A model generated the notes under the pieces. That model saw only the letters and a list, made by a program, of their open reading frames with translations. It did no database searches and was not told the origin of the DNA. Below, piece after piece: positions 33,317 to 38,903 of a DNA stretch of 38,903 nucleotides. Every line of letters begins with the position of its first letter. The stretch's first letter is position 1. Source of the stretch: Nostoc sp. MG11 (lineage in GTDB: Bacteria > Cyanobacteriota > Cyanobacteriia > Cyanobacteriales > Nostocaceae); the NCBI RefSeq assembly GCF_014904695.1, contig NZ_JACXXN010000045.1, positions 1-38,903 of the forward strand, read 5' to 3'. The translations under genes were made by a program, and so were the position numbers.

Positions 33317-34384
33317 TCAACTAGATACCTGCAAGTCTAAAGGCTGAGACGGAATTATGTACATCAATTCTGCACCTTCTGGTTTCGTTTCTTTAGATGG
33401 AGTTAACTTCAGCCAGTCATGGAAGCTGATTCCTAGTTGGGATATTGCTTGTACCTCTGTCTGATATGCTTCAAAACGGCGATTGGTTTCAATAATAGCT
33501 TCAACTTTCTCCAATGCATTATCTAATACTATTTCTTCTTCTTTTTTAGATGTTACCCGTAATAATACTTCTTCTAGGAAATTTACGTGCAATACTGGAG
33601 ATGCTTTTATTAGTAATGCTTTACTGAAATAGCCTAAGTAACTAAATATTCCGGTAATCACACCATTGACAGTGATATAAGAAGCAGAAAGTAACAGAGG
33701 GTAGTTTTTGTAAAACTTTTCCTGTTCTTCGTCATTAAGATAAGAAAACACTTTATCAAAATATTTGTTAACGCAGCTACTAAGAAACTCTGTACCTTGT
33801 TGCAGACAAAGACGTGCAGTTTCGATTTCTTCCAATTCCAAGTAGCAACTAGATCTAGCTACGTAGGTTAAGAATAAGGAGAATAAATATTCATCAGCTA
33901 CTTGAATATCTTCTTCTAGCGATGTATCGAAGTAGGCAGTATAAGTATGTTGAGCTTCTAAAAATCGGTTAATGGCTAAGTTCGCCATATTAACACGATT
34001 TTCAGGTTTAGACATTGTAAAAGCATCACGCGCTAAATCAAGAGCAGCACGAAAATTAGCATAGACAGAAAGGTCAAATTTACGATTCAGTTTCTTGACA
34101 TCTTCTTGCACAAGTTTAAGGCGCTGTTCAATCTCTCCTAAGCGTTTGATTACAATAGCAAAACCTATTACTGAAATACCCAGATTAAGAATACTTGCCG
34201 TTGAACCAAATTGAGAAAGTATTGTTGATGCTTGAGTTATATGAGGTACTGTTTCCCGTAACATAGCAACTATCTGCTTTGTCCGAAAATCACGAATAAC
34301 ACCTCCAACACGTTCGTATGCTTTAGTTTTCAAGCCTTCATTAATCCAATCAGGAATTGAAAATGTTGCTGTAATTGTTTCCAT
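33317..34384 (-). CDS. Unrecognised helical protein with a hydrophobic segment
   Basis: I do not recognise this 355-residue protein. A short head (IPDWINEGLKTKAYERVGGV) leads to one hydrophobic stretch of about 20 residues (ASILNLGISVIGFAIVIKRL, about 63-82). A heptad-like coil follows (GEIEQRLKLVQEDVKKLNRK), then a large helical region (about 105-310) with TPR-like spacing and a polar tail. The single hydrophobic segment followed by a coil could anchor it in a membrane. Helical proteins of this layout can also be pore-forming or effector proteins, which is only a suggestion. The AT-rich composition and its place between toxin-antitoxin modules suggest accessory DNA. The stop codon lies 12 bp from the chlN-tail copy. 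Confidence 0.6.
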   Translation of the reverse strand: METITATFSIPDWINEGLKTKAYERVGGVIRDFRTKQIVAMLRETVPHITQASTILSQFGSTASILNLGISVIGFAIVIKRLGEIEQRLKLVQEDVKKLNRKFDLSVYANFRAALDLARDAFTMSKPENRVNMANLAINRFLEAQHTYTAYFDTSLEEDIQVADEYLFSLFLTYVARSSCYLELEEIETARLCLQQGTEFLSSCVNKYFDKVFSYLNDEEQEKFYKNYPLLLSASYITVNGVITGIFSYLGYFSKALLIKASPVLHVNFLEEVLLRVTSKKEEEIVLDNALEKVEAIIETNRRFEAYQTEVQAISQLGISFHDWLKLTPSKETKPEGAELMYIIPSQPLDLQVSS

Positions 34385-34517
34385 AATCCTCTCCTATCGC
34401 TTCTATGCAGGAAATACTCGCGCTTTACTTAGTATTCCCAATTAGAGTTGTAGTTTTTCTAATAAAGTGCGATCACTATTTTTTAACTAACCTCAGAAAA
34501 CATAAAGGAAAAAGAGG

Positions 34518-34558
34518 GCGATCGCTCAAACGTTACATCAGTCAGATACAGTTACAAT
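34518..34558. repeat. Partial copy of a HIP1-associated repeat (right half)
   Basis: GCGATCGCTCAAACGTTACA and then TCAGTCAGATACAGTTACA resemble 36113-36151. It is one of three related copies flanking the accessory genes at 34385-36060. Confidence 0.45.
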
Positions 34559-34589
34559 AGGATGGTAAAGATAGGAGTAAATATGAATT

Positions 34590-34840
34590 ATGCTTAGTGG
34601 AATTAAACAAAAGGCTATTGTATGAAAAAATGGCAAGATTGAACTTTCAGCAACAGAACTACCAGAAGGAACTGTTGTAGAAGTCATCGTACTAGTTGAA
34701 CCACTAAATGAAGAAGATGAAACTACCTATCTTCTGAAATCAAAAACTAACAAAAAACATCTGCTTAAAGCTTTGGAGAGTGTAGAAAAAAAAACCTAAT
34801 TTATGTTGATTTAGATGAATATGAAAAAAGCTGCCTTTGA
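34590..34840 (+). pseudogene. Antitoxin of a YoeB-type module, doubly broken
   Basis: The frame reads MLSGIKQKAIV-stop-KNGKIELSATELPEGTVVEV and on to KHLLKALESVEKK. The expected Gly codon 12 is TGA. A run of nine A residues at about 34785-34793 needs a tenth to keep the frame into NLIYVDLDEYEKSCL-stop (34838-34840), which overlaps the toxin start. The gene is thus broken by one nonsense change and one homopolymer deletion. Confidence 0.8.
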
Positions 34841-35083
34841 ACCAGAAGCTTTTGAACAACTAGGTCAGTGGGCGGCAGAAGATAAAAAGATTTTCAAAAA
34901 AATATTGGAACTCATTAGAGATATACAAAGAGATAGCTTTGCAGGGATAGGAAGCCTGAGCCATTAAAATATGAATTACAAGGTTACTGGTCAAGGCGTA
35001 TTACAAATGAACATAGATTAGTTTACAAAGTGGAAGAAGATTTATTGATTATTTTGTCTTGTAAATATCATTATGATCAATAA
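34815..35083 (+). pseudogene. YoeB/Txe-type toxin with frameshift
   Basis: From 34821 it reads MKKAAFEPEAFEQLGQWAAE and DKKIFKKILELIRDIQ, then shifts frame at GGAAGCCT near 34950, where GGAAAGCCT would give [19 protein letters not shown]. The rest is intact in the other frame: [20 protein letters not shown] and LSCKYHYDQ. YoeB toxins cut mRNA at the ribosome. The truncated product (48 codons) lacks the catalytic Glu, Arg and His. One missing A explains the damage. Confidence 0.85.
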
Positions 35084-35115
35084 AAATATTGAGGTAAGAT
35101 ATTCTTTTAATTGAG

Positions 35116-35150
35116 GCGATCGCTCTTTTTTAAGAAATTGCAGAGAATAC
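35116..35150. repeat. Partial copy of a HIP1-associated repeat (left half)
   Basis: GCGATCGCTCTTTTTTAAGA followed by AATTGCAGAG resembles 36075-36105 (GCGATCGCTCTTTTTTAACG, AACCGCAGAG). Confidence 0.5.
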
Positions 35151-35251
35151 AGAGGGCGATGTCTGGCGACAAACCGTTCTACGTCTATGCACACCAGTAC
35201 TTCTGCAAAGTCGCGCTTACAATTAAGAGGTAAAAGACAAGCTGGTAAAAA

Positions 35252-35614
35252 ATGGCTGAAATTGTCACCCTTCAACTTCCTGAAACACTGGCACAAAAAG
35301 CAAAGGAAATTGCTGCTTTCACACATCGGCGACTTGAAGATGTGTTATTAGAATGGATTGACCGCGCTATTAGCGAACTACCTCTGGAGTCATTACCCGA
35401 TGAGCAGGTTTTGGCTATGTGCGATATGCAGATGGAAACTCAGCAACAAGAGGTTTTCAGTGATCTGTTAGCGCGTCATCGAGAAGGACAGCTTAATGAT
35501 GTAGAAGTTCGTCAACTAGATCAACTCATGCAGATCTACCGACGTGGTTTGGTAAGTAAAGCGAGAGCCTTAAAAGTGGCTGTTGAACGTGGTTTGAAAC
35601 CTGCTATTAATTAA
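35252..35614 (+). CDS. Small helical protein paired with an HNH nuclease gene
   Basis: This 120-residue protein begins MAEIVTLQLPETLAQKAKEI with a ribbon-helix-helix-like start. ALTHRR-type (here FTHRR) LEDVLLEWIDRAI, ELPLESLPDEQVLAMCDMQM and RRGLVSKARALKVAVERGL are recognisable segments. In cyanobacteria I recall this protein immediately before an HNH endonuclease gene, as here (5 bp gap). It may act as that nuclease's repressor, antidote or targeting partner; this is inference from pairing. It is intact, while the nuclease is frameshifted. A plain ATG at 35252 is the likely start. Confidence 0.65.
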   Translation: MAEIVTLQLPETLAQKAKEIAAFTHRRLEDVLLEWIDRAISELPLESLPDEQVLAMCDMQMETQQQEVFSDLLARHREGQLNDVEVRQLDQLMQIYRRGLVSKARALKVAVERGLKPAIN

Positions 35615-35619
35615 CAGCA

Positions 35620-36052
35620 ATGGCTCGTTTTTATATTCCTGTAGAGATAGAACGTTGTGTCCGCGCTGCTGCTCAAAACTGCTGTGGTTATTGCTTGAGT
35701 CCTCAACGTTTAGTGATGGCACGTTTGGAAATTGAACACATTATCCCTATCTCCAAAGGTGGTAGCAATGATGAATCGAACTTGTGGCTAGCTTGTCCGC
35801 TTTAGTAATAGCTACAAAAGCGATAAAACTACAGGAGTTGATCCAGAAACAAGCGAAACAGTAAGTTTGTTTAATCCTCGTACCCAAGTCTGGTTTGAGC
35901 ATTTTTGCTGGACTGAAGATGGTCTATGCATTGTTGGCAAAACACCTATTGGTAGGGCAACTGTTGTATCTCTACGTTTGAGTGATGATCCTGATGCTTT
36001 GGAAGTTCGCAGTTATTGGGTACTTGCGGATTGGCATCCTCCAGAAGATTGA
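35620..36052 (+). pseudogene. HNH endonuclease gene with a one-base frameshift
   Basis: The first part reads MARFYIPVEIERCVRAAAQN, CCGYCLSPQ, LEIEHIIPISKGGSNDESNL and WLACPL-stop. Removing one A at 35804 restores PLCNSYKSDKTTGVDPETSE and the rest to WHPPED-stop (143 aa). The HNH core (EHIIPISKGGSNDESNL with the later CN-x2-K) and zinc cysteines (CGYC, ACPLC) would then be complete. The single insertion separates the final Cys and the C-terminal half, so the nuclease is inactive unless the frameshift is bypassed. Confidence 0.85.
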
Positions 36053-36074
36053 AGAGTATAGTTACTTAGTGTAG

Positions 36075-36151
36075 GCGATCGCTCTTTTTTAACGAACCGC
36101 AGAGTAAACGGAGCGATCGCCTCAACGTGATATCAGCCAGATAAAATTACA
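36075..36151. repeat. HIP1-bounded dispersed repeat, fullest copy
   Basis: Two GCGATCGC sites (36075-36082 and 36113-36120) bound CTTTTTTAACGAACCGCAGAG. ATATCAGCCAGATAAAATTA follows shortly after the second site. Its left half recurs at 35116 and its right half at 34518; the TTTTTTACGAACCGCAAAGG word also recurs after the chlN terminator and its copy. Confidence 0.5.
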
Positions 36152-36197
36152 TAAAGTGTGCAATGCTCACTCTATGGAAATAAAATAACACCTAAAC

Positions 36198-37454
36198 CTA
36201 CCAGGGGCCAGATATAGCAAAGGTAATTCCTGGTGTCTGCATATTCACAAACATGATTCGTCCATCGGCTGAAAAACAAACCCCGGTCAACTCATTTGAG
36301 TTCAACGCATTACGAGCAAATTTATAGAGTGCGCCAGTCGGCGTAACTCCGACAATAAAGTCTGTTCCACCGCCATCTTCACAGAGGAACAAATCACCGT
36401 TGGGTGCAACGACAATGTTATCTGGGAAATCTAGAGTACCTGCATTGTTAGGTTGTATGTACAGCCGGAGTGTTTCGGTTGCAGGAGTGTAGCGCCAAAT
36501 TTGGCCCAATCCAGCACTACCGCCATTAGTACAGGAAAAATACATATCTCCGTTGCCATAAAAGATACCTTCGCCACGAGAAAACTTGGCAGCTCCTAAA
36601 TTAAAGCCCGTAACCCGTACTGTATCAGTAGAAGGATCGGGGTTAGTAATCTGAACCCAATCCACTGCAAAGGCTTGACCTACTGTAAAACCGGTTGTAG
36701 TATTTGCTTTTGGTCTAGAGGTAATTCTCAAAGCATATAGCCTACCACCTGCACTCAAGTTATTCCGTATGTTGGGCACGAAGCGATATAACAAGCCATC
36801 GCCCCTGTCTTCGGTCATATATACGTAGCCTGTGTTAGGGTCTACTGCGGCTGCTTCATGATTAAATCGACCCATTGCCACAAGGGGGACAGGCGTAACG
36901 AATCCAGTTGCACTACTAGGTACTTCAAATACATAGCCATGCTTTTTGTTACCAGTTTCAAAGCTTTCTTCGCAACTGAGCCAAGATCCCCAAGGTGTTC
37001 GGCCACCAGCGCAGTTGCGGTAAGTGCCTGCTAAAGAACCATAGTGCCTGATTAAAGTGCGGGTGGAACTGACTACTAAAGTTGTTGTACCACCTTTACC
37101 TTGAGTGTCGTATTTCTTAGAACTAGGTGCGCCAACGCTGGTACTTGATGCTGGGTTGAGTTCGTGGTTACGGATCAGAATTGTAGTGCCATTAGCTCCT
37201 GGAAAGGCGGCCATACCATCATGTCCACCTGGAACTCTGTAGCCGTCGGTCATTGTTTGTCCCGTCTCAGACAATCTCACATAAGAAAATCCGGTGGGCA
37301 AATCCAGAACACCGCGAGGATCAGATTGAAGAGAACCATAAGGGCCGGCTGCTAAAGTTCGCTCAGCGTAGAAAGCCTGCAATGGGGATAACATTAAAGC
37401 CCCGGCAGTTCCCGTGCCTGCTAGGGTAAAAAATTGACGCCTTGATAAGTTCAT
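36198..37454 (-). CDS. PhoX-like (DUF839) alkaline phosphatase, Tat-exported
   Basis: The 418-residue protein starts with a twin-arginine signal (SRRQFFTLAG, residues 4-13, then AGALMLSPLQAF). It matches the PhoX/DUF839 beta-propeller phosphatases: GYRVPGGHDGMAAFPG, TILIRNHELNP, GGRTPWGSWLSCEESFE (Cys and Glu ligands), GRFNHEAAAVDPNTG, VYMTEDRGDG, FSRGEGIFY and LFLCEDGGGTD. PhoX enzymes hold an Fe/Ca cofactor and release phosphate from esters in the periplasm. It is shorter than canonical PhoX, so it may be a related esterase. The SD AAGGAGG (complement of 37459-37465) is strong. A possible Pho box lies about 210 bp upstream. Confidence 0.82.
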   Translation of the reverse strand: MNLSRRQFFTLAGTGTAGALMLSPLQAFYAERTLAAGPYGSLQSDPRGVLDLPTGFSYVRLSETGQTMTDGYRVPGGHDGMAAFPGANGTTILIRNHELNPASSTSVGAPSSKKYDTQGKGGTTTLVVSSTRTLIRHYGSLAGTYRNCAGGRTPWGSWLSCEESFETGNKKHGYVFEVPSSATGFVTPVPLVAMGRFNHEAAAVDPNTGYVYMTEDRGDGLLYRFVPNIRNNLSAGGRLYALRITSRPKANTTTGFTVGQAFAVDWVQITNPDPSTDTVRVTGFNLGAAKFSRGEGIFYGNGDMYFSCTNGGSAGLGQIWRYTPATETLRLYIQPNNAGTLDFPDNIVVAPNGDLFLCEDGGGTDFIVGVTPTGALYKFARNALNSNELTGVCFSADGRIMFVNMQTPGITFAISGPW

Positions 37455-37662
37455 TCATCCTCCTTAATTTTGGAATAAAGTCTACCGACAACAGAATTAA
37501 TCGATAGCCATTATGGAGAGGATTTAAGTGATTTGAGTTAAGGTAAAACTAAGATAATCTTATGAAACAAGGTTAAAATTTTTATTATTTAATAATCTAT
37601 ATTTTGTCGTTAATAAAAAATGAATATTTTTGTCGAAGGATAGTTTATCGTGTGATTAAAAG

Positions 37663-37691
37663 CTTAACCTGTCCTTTATTATTTTTAAACA
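37663..37691 (+). promoter_or_regulatory. Possible Pho box upstream of the phosphatase
   Basis: CTTAACCT, then CTTTATTA after three bases, then TTTAAACA after two, approximates the cyanobacterial Pho box (repeats of YTTAAYYW about 11 bp apart). A single TTTAACCT also occurs on the minus strand (37570-37577). The tandem copy faces away from the phosphatase gene, so the assignment is weak. Confidence 0.3.
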
Positions 37692-37757
37692 AAAAAACTT
37701 AATTGCCAGAACATAGCATATTTAGCTGAATGCAGACCATTAGCTAAAATGTGGAAA

Positions 37758-38642
37758 TTATCGACTAACAATTTTCACAACTTGTAGAAACTCATGTAGG
37801 ACGGGTGTCATATCCTCTTGTCGCCACACCACAGCTGTTTCTATTAATGGTGTATTTTCTTCTAAAGAGCGATACACTACCTCAGATCTCTGAAGATTTT
37901 GCAAAGAAGACGGCACGATCGCAATCCCCATTTCTGCTGACACTAATCCAATGATTGTTTGCATTTGGATTGCTTCTTGAGCTACTTTTGGGCTGAAATT
38001 CCCTTGCTGGCAAAGGCTCACTATTTGATCGTAAAGTCCAGGACCTAAATGGCGGGGGAACATAATGAAATTTTCGTTTGAGAGCGATCGCATTAATATA
38101 CGTTTTTGTTCAGCTAAAGGATGAGTTTCAAACATAGCCACAATTAGGGCTTCTTGCTGAATACACTCTTGATTAAGTGTGTTGTCTTCTAAAGGTGGAT
38201 GAGCAAAGCCTACATGAATGTGGCCGTCCTTTAGTGCTTGCTCTTGCTGAGCCGTTGTTAATTCCTGCAACACTAACTCTACTTCTGGGAACTGTTCTCG
38301 AAACCGCCGCAAAATCACAGGAAGCAAATCGTAAGTTACCAAGCTGGTAAACCCGATTCGTAATTGTCCCTTTTCACCCCGTCCAGTTCGTTGAGTTAGC
38401 TCAATTGCCTTTTCTAGTTGAGCTAAAAGTTGATAAGCCTCCTGCAAAAATACTTGTCCAGCTTCCGTTAGCTGTACCTGTCGTTTAGTTTTGCGGTGAA
38501 ACAGTTCTACCCCCAGTTCCGCTTCTAGTTGCTGAATTTGCTGGCTTAAGGGTGGTTGAGCAATGTGTAATCGCTCTGCGGCTCTACTGAAGTGGAGTTC
38601 CTCAGCGACAGCGATAAAGTAGCGCAAGTGTCGCAATTCCAT
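37758..38642 (-). CDS. LysR-family transcriptional regulator
   Basis: The 294-residue protein has the LysR winged helix at its N-terminus (MELRHLRYFIAVAEELHFSR, AAERLHIAQPPLSQQI, LEAELGVELFHRKTKRQ). A periplasmic-binding-like effector domain (about 90-290) contains GQLRIGFTSL and GLVSAEMGIAIVPSSL. It resembles the CatR/BenM/AlsR subgroup. It is divergent from ilvD, with a T-N11-A palindrome in the 178-bp gap, so it may control ilvD and itself in response to a branched-chain-amino-acid intermediate; that effector is a guess. The ATG at 38642 begins the usual MELRHLRYF. Confidence 0.9.
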   Translation of the reverse strand: MELRHLRYFIAVAEELHFSRAAERLHIAQPPLSQQIQQLEAELGVELFHRKTKRQVQLTEAGQVFLQEAYQLLAQLEKAIELTQRTGRGEKGQLRIGFTSLVTYDLLPVILRRFREQFPEVELVLQELTTAQQEQALKDGHIHVGFAHPPLEDNTLNQECIQQEALIVAMFETHPLAEQKRILMRSLSNENFIMFPRHLGPGLYDQIVSLCQQGNFSPKVAQEAIQMQTIIGLVSAEMGIAIVPSSLQNLQRSEVVYRSLEENTPLIETAVVWRQEDMTPVLHEFLQVVKIVSR

Positions 38643-38710
38643 TTTTTTTTGATATTTTATAAGTCTTAATTTCTAATAAATATATATTGGACATCTGAAA
38701 ATTGGCTGCT

Positions 38711-38723
38711 TATGATACTCATA
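38711..38723. promoter_or_regulatory. LysR-type T-N11-A operator candidate
   Basis: TATGATACTCATA is a 5-bp inverted repeat around TAC, with exact T-N11-A spacing. It is flanked nearly symmetrically by TCTGAAA (38694-38700) and TTTCAGA (38730-38736). It lies between the divergent LysR gene and ilvD. Confidence 0.5.
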
Positions 38724-38820
38724 CACAGATTTCAGAAGTAGTCAGAGTTATGCCGGAGAAGTATACTCCAGCTTATTCAAGCAATGCGACGACTTTTATC
38801 GCAAAAGGAAGGAAATAAAG

Positions 38821-38903
38821 ATGTCGGAGAATTTGAGAAGCCAAGTAGTGACGCAAGGAGTGCAGCGATCGCCCAATAGAGCAATGCTGCGTGCAGTTGG
38901 TTT
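38821..38903 (+). CDS. ilvD: Dihydroxy-acid dehydratase, N-terminal fragment (cut by window end)
   Basis: The 27 complete codons encode [20 protein letters not shown] and then AMLRAVGF, the standard start of IlvD. IlvD is the Fe-S dehydratase that makes 2-keto acids in valine, isoleucine and pantothenate synthesis. A strong SD (AAGGAAGGA) precedes the ATG. The gene runs off the window and is not broken as far as seen. Divergence from a LysR gene suggests regulation by it. Confidence 0.85.

Overview
The window is chromosomal DNA of a filamentous, heterocyst-type cyanobacterium (Nostocales, Nostoc-like). The palindrome GCGATCGC (HIP1) is scattered throughout. Other cyanobacterial marks are the dark-operative protochlorophyllide reductase genes chlL and chlN with a small cyanobacterial gene between them, a DesC-type acyl-lipid desaturase, serine/threonine kinase-TPR proteins, a four-ACT aspartate kinase, and short dispersed repeats typical of Nostoc. 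No tRNA, rRNA, CRISPR array or complete insertion sequence was seen.

Layout. 1-4450: a large PAS/GAF/GGDEF/EAL signalling protein whose membrane-sensor N-terminus has decayed. 4474-7250: a TetR regulator with an integrase-like C-terminal domain, divergent from desC and a small membrane protein, with two matching palindromes between them. 7300-13570: a broken DUF433 gene, a HAD-phosphatase/HerA-ATPase fusion, an RNase D-like exonuclease, a TPR protein, and a two-subunit sodium/solute symporter. 13900-16900: an unrecognised 462-residue protein behind a LexA-box match, an exported tandem Tudor-like protein and a Uma2 nuclease. 17200-27520: lysC, an unknown protein, a kinase-TPR protein, and smc with a PRC-barrel gene. 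27520-28240: a nest of miniature mobile elements. 28242-32360: a Trp-rich small protein and chlL-DUF5331-chlN with a strong terminator. 32400-36060: an accessory stretch of toxin-antitoxin and nuclease modules, several broken. 36198-38903: a PhoX-like phosphatase, a LysR regulator, and the divergent start of ilvD, cut by the window edge.

Themes. The core genes look ordinary. The interest lies in (i) the TetR/integrase-like fusion with twin operator candidates; (ii) a degraded copy of the chlN 3' end and terminator bracketing an intact AbrB/PIN module, which looks like a footprint of integration or duplication; (iii) intergenic-type repeats retained in frame inside smc and lysC; (iv) a 164-bp miniature element with perfect terminal inverted repeats and a 10-bp target duplication sitting in the loop of a terminator; (v) a series of small toxin, antitoxin and nuclease genes broken by one- or few-base lesions, beside one intact module; and (vi) an unknown gene preceded by an exact match to the cyanobacterial SOS box. 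All family assignments come from reading motifs by eye; no database search was run.
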